The notes below the pieces were generated by a model. That model was not told the origin of the DNA. It did not search any database and saw only the letters and a program-made list of their open reading frames with translations. From positions 62,001-126,000 of the forward strand of contig MJCC01000024.1 in the NCBI GenBank assembly GCA_001766655.1: 64,000 nucleotides of DNA, in the 5' to 3' direction. Both the position numbers and the translations under genes were made by a program. This DNA comes from Phytomonas francai (Eukaryota > Euglenozoa > Kinetoplastea > Trypanosomatida > Trypanosomatidae). This document shows, one piece after another, positions 38,109-47,531 of this stretch (position 1 is its first letter; each line of letters starts with the position of its first letter).

Positions 38109-39626
38109 ATGTTCGGTAAACGGGCAATGTCTGGTGTGCGGGATATCGTGCGTGGTGGTTCATTATTTCGACGTGTAATTGACCTTGCCAGCAAAAAGTT
38201 GTCCCCAGAATCATTCACATTGGAATCTGTCCTTTTGGAGGCGTGTACAACCGCCAATGTTGCCTTGCCGCATAATCCTGAGACTCAGTTAGAGAACTAT
38301 CGATTCTGGAAAAAACTATGCAAGGCCTGTGGTGAAAAGACGACGAGCAACTATGGGGGGAAATTGCTTCGAGCGCGCCTTGTCACAGCTCTTTCGCAAC
38401 GTTTGGCTGTTGATGAAATATTTCGTCTAAACGGTAGTGAAATTGAAAAGGAATCTATTACGAAACCCTTAATTGTGATGGGTATTCCGAGGTCAAACGG
38501 TCATTTCGCCGCACATGTGCTTTCACGTTCCGGTCTCTTTTTGGCTCCACGTCAATACGATACACTATCCCCCTCTTTTATGACTGAATCACAGCGTCTG
38601 GATGAGTTCAACAAAAAATACAGGGGATTTGAGCTCATTAACCCTGATTTCCGTTGTGTGCGCTTGCTGAAAGCGAGCCAAATAGACGATGATCTGACCC
38701 TGCACCTTATGACCCCCCAGTCCTATTCCTGGGGCCTTCTACATGGACTGGATGAATACCTTTTGGAGTGTCTCGAGGAGGATCAAACTCCAGTTTATCA
38801 GAATGTCAAACGTACATTACAACTCTTCCAATGGCTTAGAAAATGCGGACACTTTTCAGATTCTGTGGTACGCGAATATGAACCGATTGACAACCCACTT
38901 GAAACACAGACCTATGGAACTAAAAATGTTATTATTAAACCACAGTTTATACTTTATAGTCCCTTTGCAATCTTAAGCTCCGATGCGATCAATGAGACGT
39001 TTCCAGATATGCTAGCTATTTGGGTTCACCGCGCACTCGCGCAGTGTATTCCCTCCATTTGCTCTAGTCTTTGTTTGCATAACTCCCTGTATACTGGCAA
39101 ACCCCCCACCGATTCGCAGCTGGCGAGCATGGGTGAGAAAGTACTCGGTATCTTTGGATCCGGTACGGAGTACGCAATTGATTACTATGGAAAGTTTGAA
39201 AAAAAACGTATGGTTCATTGGTCCAATCAAGACCTCAAACGGCACGCCACCCGCCTCGCGAGCAAGACCCTCGACTATTTCGGCATTGAGCTTGACCGCT
39301 ACCGGCGCATGCAAATGATTGACGGTCAGACAGAGTACATCGAAAGTTTTCGCCCCATGCACGACTCTCAGCTGAATTACTTTTGCTTACACGAGGGCAT
39401 TATCGGTGATGTATTTAACAACTATATATTCCAGTTTGAGGAATTCGCCTTCGAAAAGCGGATTGGTGTGGTGATCCAGGAGTACAAGCCGCTGGCATCG
39501 GCGCGAGATTCGTTGTCTATGCGATCAATGAAAATTGAAGACACGGAAAACAAGGTAGGCTCCGCCTTTACAACAAACCAACCCATGGCTGGGCACTTTC
39601 TGCAAGAAGGAAAGGGTTTCCGATGA
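38109..39626 (+). CDS. Sulfotransferase-fold protein, mitochondrial or membrane-associated
   Basis: This is a 505-residue protein from the ATG at 38109. The motif LIVMGIPRSNGHFAAHVL at about residues 121-138 follows the beta-strand/loop pattern of the 5'-phosphosulfate-binding loop (PRSGTT in typical sulfotransferases). The later segment DMLAIWVHRALAQCIPSICSS resembles the 3'-phosphate site (HRDP..v.pS). The usual GTT after PRS is replaced by NGH, so PAPS binding is uncertain. The family (Sulfotransfer_3 type) includes many proteins of unknown substrate in protists. The N-terminus (MFGKRAMSGVRDIVRGG) is basic and could target the mitochondrion. The function is not known; the fold assignment is moderate. 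Confidence 0.5.
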   Translation: MFGKRAMSGVRDIVRGGSLFRRVIDLASKKLSPESFTLESVLLEACTTANVALPHNPETQLENYRFWKKLCKACGEKTTSNYGGKLLRARLVTALSQRLAVDEIFRLNGSEIEKESITKPLIVMGIPRSNGHFAAHVLSRSGLFLAPRQYDTLSPSFMTESQRLDEFNKKYRGFELINPDFRCVRLLKASQIDDDLTLHLMTPQSYSWGLLHGLDEYLLECLEEDQTPVYQNVKRTLQLFQWLRKCGHFSDSVVREYEPIDNPLETQTYGTKNVIIKPQFILYSPFAILSSDAINETFPDMLAIWVHRALAQCIPSICSSLCLHNSLYTGKPPTDSQLASMGEKVLGIFGSGTEYAIDYYGKFEKKRMVHWSNQDLKRHATRLASKTLDYFGIELDRYRRMQMIDGQTEYIESFRPMHDSQLNYFCLHEGIIGDVFNNYIFQFEEFAFEKRIGVVIQEYKPLASARDSLSMRSMKIEDTENKVGSAFTTNQPMAGHFLQEGKGFR

Positions 39627-39965
39627 AGATATGTTGAAAGAATAGGGAAAAGAATGAGATACACAAAGTGCGTGTCCTATTTCCCTACCGCGTGTTGCTT
39701 CTTGAAGTTGAAAATATCGTTCCTTTTCTAATGCATCTAACATTACGCTAAATATATTATGCTTAAGCGAATACGAAGTCTGCCCTGACCTATGCTCTTC
39801 CTTTGTTCTATCTTGTTTTTCTACCTCTTTTAAGGAGCCGGTAACACAACGGTGTCCGAATCTAAAGATACACATAAGAAGAAAGTATAGTGTATGAAAA
39901 AAAAATTGAGGACTCTACCCCTTGAAATTTAAAAAAAAAGGAAAGGAAAAACCCCATTTGTGCAA
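39627..39965. other. Intergenic region, no gene seen
   Basis: 339 bases of AT-rich UTR sequence, including a TC-rich stretch at 39791-39832 that may serve trans-splicing of the next gene. Confidence 0.55.
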
Positions 39966-40988
39966 ATGACAGAGGGACGATTCGAAACGATTCACAACCT
40001 GCGCCCAAAGAACTGGGATAACCGCCGGCACTGGACGAACTGGCGCCACCTCTACGACTGCGAGGCCGACCATCTCGCGCGCGAGAGCTGCCCCTTCCAC
40101 GACCTCCGCTCCGGCGGGCAATTTCAGTACGAAAACTGGGGAAGCGGGCCGTACGCGGCGCCGATCGAATCCCACCGGCTGAACGACCGCGCGGCCGGGG
40201 ATCGGATGGACTTCGCCCTCGGCCGCGGTACGGCGCTCGGCGGGTGGGGCGATCTCCCGCTGGCGACGGAGGCCGCCGTCGTTCCGCGCACTCGCGCCGT
40301 CTTTACGCGGAAGAACCCCCTCAAACGCGGGCTCTTCTCCGAATTTCCGCACATGCCGGAGGGAGGGCTGGAGGGAGGGCCGGCGGGGGGGCCGGCGGAC
40401 CCGCGCCCTGGGGCCCGGGAAAGCGCGGGTGGGATGAAAACCGGCGGCCGTCAGGCGTACATCGGCCTCCCAGCGGAGTACATTCCAGATCCTTACCAGG
40501 ACAAGATCAATCGCGGGCGGCGAAATTGCTTCCGCGCGGGCCCCGTCCCGCACGACTACCCGAAGTGGATGCCGGAGGGCGAGCCCGATCGGAGGAGAAG
40601 GAAAAAGAACGTCCGGCCCTTCTACGCGGGCAAGCACGCGAACGCAGGGCTGGTGCGCGCTGGCGACGTGGAGTGGATTCCGGACCCGTACGGCCCGGCC
40701 CGCATCGACGCCGGCCGCCGGCCGTTCTGGACCTGGCATACGCGCACGAAGCCCTCGATGCCGACCCACGCCCCGTGGTCGACGGGCCTGCGCACCGCGG
40801 AGCCGTTGAAAGGCGCGACGTTGAACTTAACCCAGGAAAATCTGCCAAGCCTCGCCACCTACGATCGTGGTAGTTTAGTGCAAACGATAGGGCCGGAGGC
40901 CGCACTCGCGGGGATGAACCCACCGCAAACCACCTTGCCCAGGGTGGATAATGGGAAACGCCAGCAAGTGAAGGAAAAATCGAGATAA
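39966..40988 (+). CDS. Possible CFAP96/C4orf47-like flagellar protein
   Basis: This 340-residue, Pro/Arg/Trp-rich protein starts at the ATG at 39966; an in-frame GTG just before it is not a eukaryotic start. It has no membrane or coiled-coil segments. KRGLFSEFPHM resembles the RIGLFSEMEYI of CFAP96 (C4orf47), and two copies of a YIPDPY/WIPDPY motif occur in contexts (AYIGLPAEYIPDPY, VRAGDVEWIPDPYGPARID) similar to the SADPY repeats of that family. CFAP96 is an axoneme- or centrosome-associated protein, so a flagellar role would fit. The match is by eye and weak outside the motifs. The gene is very GC-rich, with a Gly-rich linker near residue 140. Long minus-strand ORFs opposite are shadows. 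Confidence 0.45.
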   Translation: MTEGRFETIHNLRPKNWDNRRHWTNWRHLYDCEADHLARESCPFHDLRSGGQFQYENWGSGPYAAPIESHRLNDRAAGDRMDFALGRGTALGGWGDLPLATEAAVVPRTRAVFTRKNPLKRGLFSEFPHMPEGGLEGGPAGGPADPRPGARESAGGMKTGGRQAYIGLPAEYIPDPYQDKINRGRRNCFRAGPVPHDYPKWMPEGEPDRRRRKKNVRPFYAGKHANAGLVRAGDVEWIPDPYGPARIDAGRRPFWTWHTRTKPSMPTHAPWSTGLRTAEPLKGATLNLTQENLPSLATYDRGSLVQTIGPEAALAGMNPPQTTLPRVDNGKRQQVKEKSR

Positions 40989-41293
40989 CAACATGAAAAA
41001 CAATATACATATCGATATGGGGCGGCATGTAATTCATTAAATGTATCGTTCATTATTGCCTATCCTCACTTTATCACTTTTACACTATATCCTTTTATTG
41101 GTACTATAGAAATACGTGGAAATGTTACCCATTGCTGCCGTCACCTTTGCTATCGTCGATCTATTTGCCCACAAATACACTTATAAGTGTGTGGATGTAT
41201 ATATGCAATTGATCTCAATGTATGTATTACTGAATTCAAAGGGAGCAATTCTTTTGCGATTTTCATTATATTTGCTATGTTACGATATTAGTG

Positions 41294-41333
<40 letters not shown>

Positions 41334-41454
41334 ATTGATGCCGCTGTTGTGCCTTTATTCACCCCCCAAAAGGGGCATGCTTTTTTTTTTTTTGATAAAA
41401 CATTACGCTGACCTTTTTTCAGTATATTTACTTTTTTCTCTTTTTTTCATAGTG
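40989..41454. other. Intergenic region with (AT)n tract and T-run
   Basis: Contains an AT dinucleotide tract at 41297-41330, a T-run near 41382-41392 and the acceptor of the next gene. The downstream ORF is open through all of it only because AT repeats read as Ile-Tyr. Confidence 0.7.
41403..41452 (+). promoter_or_regulatory. Trans-splice acceptor of the helical-repeat gene
   Basis: A T/C-rich tract (TTTTTTCTCTTTTTTTCATAG) ends with AG at 41451-41452. The ATG at 41455 follows two bases later and is in frame with the long ORF, which fixes the start. Confidence 0.7.
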
Positions 41455-44400
41455 ATGCAATGTCGCAGGGGGCGCTTCCATTTTTCCCATTCATTACCAC
41501 TTTTCCGGTATTCCCGCCGGGTAACTTCGGGTTCGAGCCTCGAACCGACCATCATTTTTCACAACATCCCATTCGCATCCCGTCGAGAATATTCCACTTC
41601 AGGCAGAATACTTCTCAGCGTTAAAAGGTGTGAAATTGAGGAAGACAATGCTAGGGCTAATGGTGATGTTGCCCCACAAAAAAAGGAAGGCTTGCAAAGC
41701 AGCTTTAGGCTCCAACTGGATAGATGTGCATCATCCACCGCGGCAGCGAGCCGGCGGCGTGAAGCACCACTAGCTCCACAAACCACTAATGCATCGCCGC
41801 CGCGTCCCCCTTTAATAATGTCAACCCAACTTGAAAAAATAATAGCTCAGTATCTATGGGATGGGCAAGGTGGGTATGCATTCGAAACGTGGTGGGATGC
41901 ATACAGGTTATCACTGAAATACAACGCATGTCCAAGCAGATCCGGAAAGCGCATAGGCCATGTTAACAGAAGTCCTCCGACCTTTTCGTCGGCACTGATC
42001 ATTCAGCTTGCTATTTATGCGCTGTTTGTCAAAAACCAACCCCGTTTGGCAGGGGATTTGCTTCCTCTTTTAGATCTTCAAAGCGGTTCCGGACTGGCCA
42101 CCACTATCGTTCGCCGGACGCGCGGGGGTGAAATGAATAAAGATCACAAAGATAGATCCTTATCCTGGCATTTCGATAACCCATTAAACGAGACGTCTAT
42201 GTACTGTATTGTTTCCGAGTGGCTACATTGTGAATGCCGACTAGCCTATTTGCGTGGATTGCCCAACAACTGGACAGGTCAGACTGAAAAACTCATTGCG
42301 GAGCACCGCGTCAGTGAAGCGAATCTATCTAACATCACTAACGATAGCGGGATTTGCCTTTCGAACAAAAATAACCTACCCAAGACAGAAACTGAAGAAA
42401 TACAGAACCAAGATGTCCTGACAGCGTGTGGTGCAGTGCTTGAAACTCTCGTAAAGTGGCTTTTGCAGGAGTTGGTATACTTTAAACTCTCAAAGGGGGT
42501 CTCTGCTTGCGAGTCCGACACCTCACCCTCAAGGTCATCCGCATTCCTAGAGACTGCCCCCTTTGCCACAGCTCCCTTGGCAATGCCCCCGCAGTGCCCG
42601 GCCTCCGTACTAATAGTTTTCCTTCTAGTTCAGAGTGTATGTAACTTTCTCTGGAAAACAATCAGCAACGAAAAGGGTGGTGATGCGAAGTCTAAAAGCA
42701 GTAGAGTTGGGCGAGCCTCCGTTCTTTCGGAGCAAATCATTCAAAGCTACGCGCCGCGCAGTTACTCTACTGAAGCATGGAAAATGCTAGTAGAGGGAGT
42801 GCTGCTCCCCAGCGTTGAAATTGTGACCTGGAAGACACTGAGCTGCACTCTGTCTGAGCAAGATACAGAGAATATTTGTCTGAGAACCTCCTCATCGGTT
42901 TCATGCTGGCTTGAGACGGAAGGAAGCGTCGAGGAGACTATAGAAAAATGTCATGTGCGCTTAGAAGAGACGCTTTCGAATTCTCTCTTTTCCAAACCGC
43001 CCTTTTCACCGCTCTGTTCCCTGCCAAACGCACTTCTTCTGGTCCCGCATGCCACCAAAGCATGGTTGGTGGCATGCGCGGATGGCGGCAAGGGTCAGAA
43101 CCCTTCCCGTATGAACAATACCAGACCACGCGACGCACGTCATCTTGCATTTCCGCACAAGAGCTCCGACGTTGTCTGGGACAGAGGAAAAAAAGACCGC
43201 CTGCACCTTTACCGAGCCCTTGTGCACTCCCTGTGGCCTTTCCTTGAGTGCGAGGTGAGCGTGCGTGCCTCTTTGTTTCCCAGTGCCGTCCCACGTCGCC
43301 CTTCGGCCGAGAGCCCGCAGGCGACGCTGTCGGACGTGAACCGGCTCATCGATGCGGGGGACTGGGCCGCGGCGCTGGGGCTCGTCCCGCGCGTCCTCGC
43401 GAACCCGCGCCAGGCCGCGCGAAAGGCGCTCACGGCCTGCGAGGCCGCACGGCCCGACCCCAGCGTCGCCTGGCGCGGTGCCCTCGCCGTCTGGAAGCGT
43501 TACTACGAGGACTACGACAAGTGTGACAAATATGACAAATCTAACTCCTCGAGCAGGGCAGGCCCCTCCAGGGAGGCTTGGAGCGGGACAAAGCCAAGGT
43601 CAGAGCCACGCGCGCGGACCCCCCTGGGATGGCGGGAGATTGGTCGGCTTCTGACGCTGCTCGCGCGCGCGCAGCGCTGGCGCGAGGCCCTCGCGATCTA
43701 CCGCCGGCTCGGGGCGGAGCAGCTCGACGGTTACGTCTTCCGCCAGGTCGCCTACGCCCTCAGCAGCACGCGGCGGCGCGAGCTGAACGGGCTGGTCGTG
43801 GAGCTGTGGGCAGACTGGCGGTGCCGGGTCGGCGACGAGGCCCGGCCGACGGCGAGCATGCTCGAGCAGTTTCTCGTCGCGGGGCTCCATGGAGACGACG
43901 CAGCCGCCGCCTGCGCATGTGCCCTCGTCAAGGAAAGCCTTTCGCAAACGCAACGCGATCCCGCAGCGATCGTCCCCGGATCGGAGCTGCCCCTCGACTT
44001 CGCGAAGAATGAAGTCGTACTGCAGCGGCTTCTAAGGGATCGGTGGTACTCAGAGAGCTGGAAGTCCGCGCTGGCGCTCGCGATTACGAGCAGGCGCCCG
44101 GGGCTGATCGAGGCTGTCGCGCTAAAATCCCCGCCGAACATCGCGGTATTAACATCGGTGCTGGAATCCTCCCCACTGTCTACGACAGGCCTCCAGATGC
44201 GAAACCTTGAGAAAGGCGATAACTTTATGGAAGGAAGGGGCCATGAATCCAAGGATTTGACTATGGCTGTTCGTATGGCGTTGGCGTCTCATGCAGTGAT
44301 GACCAAGCACAGTTGGTCAATATCCAATGCACACGACACCAAGGAATCAGCGACCACAATACCCAAGATCGACCCATCCGTCGGGCATAGCCCGCGCTCG

Positions 44401-44529
44401 CGGATGAATCCTCAACGTCATGAAGGGCAGTTTATTGAACGCGTCCTGGACGGGCTTCTCGGTGGTAGCGAAAAGAACAATATCAGGAAAAGTGACGTTA
44501 AAAAAAACCACACACAAAGTAGCGATTGA
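41455..44529 (+). CDS. Hypothetical mitochondrial helical-repeat (PPR-like) protein
   Basis: This is a 1024-residue protein from the ATG at 41455. A longer open frame begins at 41116 but encodes Ile-Tyr runs from an AT microsatellite and Phe runs from a T-tract, so it is leader. The true N-terminus (MQCRRGRFHFSHSLPLFRYSRR) is a good mitochondrial presequence. The rest is helix-rich. Around residues 630-800, two-helix units such as LIDAGDWAAALGLVPRVL and LLARAQRWREALAIYRRLG look like degenerate PPR/TPR repeats. No catalytic motif is seen. Trypanosomatid mitochondria use many divergent PPR proteins in ribosome assembly and RNA processing, so such a role is possible. The interior at about 43250-44100 is far more GC-rich than the rest. 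Confidence 0.6.
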   Translation: MQCRRGRFHFSHSLPLFRYSRRVTSGSSLEPTIIFHNIPFASRREYSTSGRILLSVKRCEIEEDNARANGDVAPQKKEGLQSSFRLQLDRCASSTAAASRRREAPLAPQTTNASPPRPPLIMSTQLEKIIAQYLWDGQGGYAFETWWDAYRLSLKYNACPSRSGKRIGHVNRSPPTFSSALIIQLAIYALFVKNQPRLAGDLLPLLDLQSGSGLATTIVRRTRGGEMNKDHKDRSLSWHFDNPLNETSMYCIVSEWLHCECRLAYLRGLPNNWTGQTEKLIAEHRVSEANLSNITNDSGICLSNKNNLPKTETEEIQNQDVLTACGAVLETLVKWLLQELVYFKLSKGVSACESDTSPSRSSAFLETAPFATAPLAMPPQCPASVLIVFLLVQSVCNFLWKTISNEKGGDAKSKSSRVGRASVLSEQIIQSYAPRSYSTEAWKMLVEGVLLPSVEIVTWKTLSCTLSEQDTENICLRTSSSVSCWLETEGSVEETIEKCHVRLEETLSNSLFSKPPFSPLCSLPNALLLVPHATKAWLVACADGGKGQNPSRMNNTRPRDARHLAFPHKSSDVVWDRGKKDRLHLYRALVHSLWPFLECEVSVRASLFPSAVPRRPSAESPQATLSDVNRLIDAGDWAAALGLVPRVLANPRQAARKALTACEAARPDPSVAWRGALAVWKRYYEDYDKCDKYDKSNSSSRAGPSREAWSGTKPRSEPRARTPLGWREIGRLLTLLARAQRWREALAIYRRLGAEQLDGYVFRQVAYALSSTRRRELNGLVVELWADWRCRVGDEARPTASMLEQFLVAGLHGDDAAAACACALVKESLSQTQRDPAAIVPGSELPLDFAKNEVVLQRLLRDRWYSESWKSALALAITSRRPGLIEAVALKSPPNIAVLTSVLESSPLSTTGLQMRNLEKGDNFMEGRGHESKDLTMAVRMALASHAVMTKHSWSISNAHDTKESATTIPKIDPSVGHSPRSRMNPQRHEGQFIERVLDGLLGGSEKNNIRKSDVKKNHTQSSD

Positions 44530-44834
44530 CTTTTCTGCTCCATGTGAATGAAGCTGTAGAAAGGATAATAATACTCAGCTTATTTTCTACACTACTACAC
44601 AGCACACCACAGAACGCAAGTCAATGGAAAACCCTGGGTACATTGCCTTTTACAATTATTACCCCTTCTCCCCCCCTCCCCCCCCCCTTCTTGTCTTTAC
44701 TTCCCAACATCTTATTCATCTCCTCCCACCCCTTTCCAATGATCTTTATGCCAGTGAATGTGTATGTGAGCGTACATATAGTTTTTCTTTGATAAGATAA
44801 AAGCAATAATAGGCACACGAAACTTTCGGAAACC
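44530..44834. other. Intergenic region dominated by a splice signal
   Basis: 305 bases containing an unusually strong C/T tract (44665-44740) and an acceptor AG at 44753-44754. Two short upstream ATGs lie between it and the start codon. Confidence 0.65.
44665..44754 (+). promoter_or_regulatory. Strong poly-pyrimidine tract and acceptor AG
   Basis: About 75 bases that are almost entirely C and T, followed by CCAG at 44751-44754, some 80 bases before the ATG at 44835. The leader between them contains an ATG-TGT-ATG-TGA mini-ORF. Confidence 0.6.
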
Positions 44835-46130
44835 ATGGATGATACTCCCAATAACGAAGCTTATGAGCCGGACGAAATTGACTATTTTCTAAACCTTCAG
44901 GAAGCCCAAGAGAAGTCGATGGGCGCTTCGGGCACCCATTCGGCCGGATTGGAATGGGCCTCCTTCAAGAGGCTTTGCATCTCAGCCTCCTCACTTGTGC
45001 TTCGCCACTACGCCACCCTCCCCCTAAAGCGCGTTAGTTATCTATTGCGAACGAAACGGGAACTTGAGAAGGACAGGCAATGGCCGCGAAGTAGCGAACC
45101 AGAAAAGCGCTCGACTGCGGGGCTCATGTCCCCTGTTCAAGAAATCGTTTTGCGTATCTACCGCAGCGAGGGTCTCCGGGGATTCTTCAGAGGGGCACGT
45201 CTCAGCGCGGTTCTGTCCATGCTTACCATGGTGGAGGCCATTCTCGTGATGAAGCTCTTTTTGTTCGTCTCAAAAGTCCTTGCGGCGCCGCTCATGCACA
45301 ATGTCTCCATGCCTCTCTCGAGGAAGCTAGGCTCTGCTACCTTCGCCAAAGTATTTTGGTGGGGAGTCGTGCCGACAGCAATCTGGGCTGCTAGGTGGCC
45401 TTTGCGCTCAATACGCACGATTTTGATGACGACATACCTGTCTGGTGGGGTCTTTGTCGTTGGGGAGGACGCTCACGGTAACGACAGTGGGATTAGTCAG
45501 GAGACGCAAGCCCATGGGAAAAATGGTGAGGAAAGTAAGCTCCACCACAGGCCCGAATCCCAAAGCCTCACGTACACACAGCTTTGGAAGCGTATCCGAA
45601 CCGACTGCAGCTGGTGGGATATCCTAGTCAACGGCTGGGAGGTGGATCTGGCTGACTACATTACGAGCATTATACTTGGTGAATTTACCAAAGCCTGTAC
45701 GGCATTGACGCCGGCGGTGGCAAACGTGAGCTTTGAGCTAGCCCCATGGCTTTTCCTCTCACCGGCAGTGACCTACGATGTGCTACGGATCTCTCTTTCC
45801 ATTGCGGTAACTGTAGTAGAGACGGCCGTATGGCAGCCATTATTGGTATTATCCAGGCGCATGGCGCTATTGTCGCCGCGAATACAAAACTTCGAAGAAA
45901 ACCAAGGGAACGAAGAGATCCACGATGGTGTAGCGGATAGACCCACAAAAAGAAAAAAATATCCATCTCGGCGAGTTGGGCGGCGGTACCGAAGCACGTG
46001 GGAATGTGTGACCTACATTCTCCATAACGAGGGATGGAGAAGCTTTTTCGATGGAATTTCATTCAACCTTATCGTCCAAATCGTGTTGTTGGGTTTCAAT
46101 TTTGTCCGGCAACGGTTTATGGTACTATAG
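44835..46130 (+). CDS. Divergent mitochondrial carrier family protein (first of a tandem pair)
   Basis: The 431-residue protein resembles solute carriers of the SLC25 fold. It has YATLPLKRVSYLLRTKREL in place of the first Px[DE]xx[KR] motif, EIVLRIYRSEGLRGFFRGARL (the matrix-helix GFFRG pattern), and near the end VWQPLLVLSRRM and CVTYILHNEGWRSFFDGI. The acidic residue of the first and last signature motifs is absent or altered, and the protein is over 100 residues longer than normal carriers, with inserts near 200-240 and 350-385. It is therefore a divergent member; the substrate is unknown. The next gene is a related carrier in the same orientation 330 bases downstream, suggesting an old tandem duplication. 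Confidence 0.65.
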   Translation: MDDTPNNEAYEPDEIDYFLNLQEAQEKSMGASGTHSAGLEWASFKRLCISASSLVLRHYATLPLKRVSYLLRTKRELEKDRQWPRSSEPEKRSTAGLMSPVQEIVLRIYRSEGLRGFFRGARLSAVLSMLTMVEAILVMKLFLFVSKVLAAPLMHNVSMPLSRKLGSATFAKVFWWGVVPTAIWAARWPLRSIRTILMTTYLSGGVFVVGEDAHGNDSGISQETQAHGKNGEESKLHHRPESQSLTYTQLWKRIRTDCSWWDILVNGWEVDLADYITSIILGEFTKACTALTPAVANVSFELAPWLFLSPAVTYDVLRISLSIAVTVVETAVWQPLLVLSRRMALLSPRIQNFEENQGNEEIHDGVADRPTKRKKYPSRRVGRRYRSTWECVTYILHNEGWRSFFDGISFNLIVQIVLLGFNFVRQRFMVL

Positions 46131-46135
46131 TGTCT

Positions 46136-46172
<37 letters not shown>

Positions 46173-46460
46173 TTTGGAGCTTACTTTAGGCCGAAGCGCG
46201 ACCAAAGCGATCGAAATATGCTTTTAGCCTACTGAGACGTAACAAGAGGGTTCACCCATTCTTTTTCAAAGAATATGAAGAATACGCTAAAAAAAAATTA
46301 CATACGCATGTTGTCCCACCCCACCACCCTTAATAGAGGAATTGTAAAGAGAGATGAGTGTTTGAATGCTGATCTACTCCTATTCTCCTGTCTCTCACTA
46401 TGTAATTCTATATAAAAAATGGTTTTGAAAGAAAAACGAAAAGTTTGAAAGAGAGGAGAG
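46131..46460. other. Intergenic region with (AT)n tract
   Basis: An AT dinucleotide tract at 46138-46167 starts eight bases after the stop codon. A CT-rich stretch near 46375-46400 may be the splice signal of the second carrier gene. Confidence 0.6.
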
Positions 46461-47531
46461 ATGTCGAATACGGTTTTTGATTCGCAGCCACAACAGGTGG
46501 TGCCCCCGGCTTCCCAAATGCCCCAATACGGTCTCAACAATTCCGAGCTCGACGTGGATTATATGCTAGACATTATCATCCGCTTTCTCATCGACTTTGT
46601 GCAGCGCATCATAGCGAGTCCAGCGGAGCGTCTGAAGGTGTTGACCACCGTGGAGGGTGAGCTCAAACGTCAGGGCCGTCTTCCGACCATGTCGGGCTTT
46701 GGAGGCGTGCTGGCTTGTATTCGGCGGGTTTGGCGCAGTGAGGGCGCCCTAGGGTTCCTCCGTGGGGTTGGGGCGGACCTGCTACTCTCGCTGCCCGCCG
46801 GCTTTGTGGACTCCTTCAGCATGGCCCTCGTCTCCATTCTCGTGCAGAAGGTAGTGCCGACGCATCTCGCGGAATCGATAGGCCTGCCGATGGCGATCAC
46901 GGTCACCATGGGCGCGACCTCCCTCGCCGTGATGTTCGCCTCGCCGTATTTCGCGCTGCGCAGGAGCATCATGACGAATTACATGGCGGACATCGTCGCC
47001 CCGCCCCCCGCTCGCACTGCCGCCGACAATCCGGACAAGGAGAATAGCGCAGTTGAAGAAGGGAAATCCTTGAAGAAGGAGGAACAAAGTCCTACGGAGG
47101 AGAACAGCTACCTCTACGCCTCCGCCTGGGAGGCCACACAAAGTATTTACCGCCGACAGGGTCTCCGCGCTTTCTATCGTGGAGCCCTTGTCGATCCGAT
47201 TCTCGTCATGATCTACCGCGGGCTTTACATTGGGGTCTCGATGCTTATCCCTATGCATCTGCGGGAGGCCCATCCGTACAGCATAGTTAGTGCTCTCTCG
47301 CTTGTATCCGATATCTCCATGCAACCTTTTGAGGTGCTGAGCCGACGTATGATTCTAACCGCCTCAGACGACGTGCACCCGCCGTACAATGGAATGCTGG
47401 ATTGCATGAAGTCCATTGTACGTGAGGAAGGTGCCACTGGTCTTTGGAGTGGACTACGGTGCCGAGCTGCCGTCAATATCGTGGGATTAGGTATTCGGAT
47501 AATATTAGGAAACTTGTTCCTACAACAATAG
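46461..47531 (+). CDS. Divergent ADP/ATP-carrier-like mitochondrial carrier (second of a tandem pair)
   Basis: The 356-residue protein has recognisable thirds of an SLC25 carrier. The first shows SPAERLKVLTTVEGELKRQG and CIRRVWRSEGALGFLRG, which parallels the P-E-R-V-K-L and LWRG blocks of ADP/ATP carriers. The second has SIYRRQGLRAFYRGA. The last has MQPFEVLSRRMILT, YNGMLDCMKSIVREEGATGLWSG, where the canonical nucleotide carrier has RRRMMM. The replacement SRRMIL suggests it is not a standard ADP/ATP exchanger. A charged insert at about residues 185-215 separates the thirds. The start ATG lies directly after a purine-rich leader. T. brucei also has divergent AAC-like carriers of unknown substrate, to which this pair may correspond. 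Confidence 0.75.
   Translation: MSNTVFDSQPQQVVPPASQMPQYGLNNSELDVDYMLDIIIRFLIDFVQRIIASPAERLKVLTTVEGELKRQGRLPTMSGFGGVLACIRRVWRSEGALGFLRGVGADLLLSLPAGFVDSFSMALVSILVQKVVPTHLAESIGLPMAITVTMGATSLAVMFASPYFALRRSIMTNYMADIVAPPPARTAADNPDKENSAVEEGKSLKKEEQSPTEENSYLYASAWEATQSIYRRQGLRAFYRGALVDPILVMIYRGLYIGVSMLIPMHLREAHPYSIVSALSLVSDISMQPFEVLSRRMILTASDDVHPPYNGMLDCMKSIVREEGATGLWSGLRCRAAVNIVGLGIRIILGNLFLQQ

Noticed and set aside
39915..40769. 284-codon minus-strand ORF opposite the CFAP96-like gene
   Set aside because: Antisense shadow with Pro/Arg bias and against the direction of the unit.
41531..41550. GGTTCGA-like B-box suggesting a tRNA
   Set aside because: It lies in the helical-repeat coding sequence; no cloverleaf or matching acceptor stem around it.
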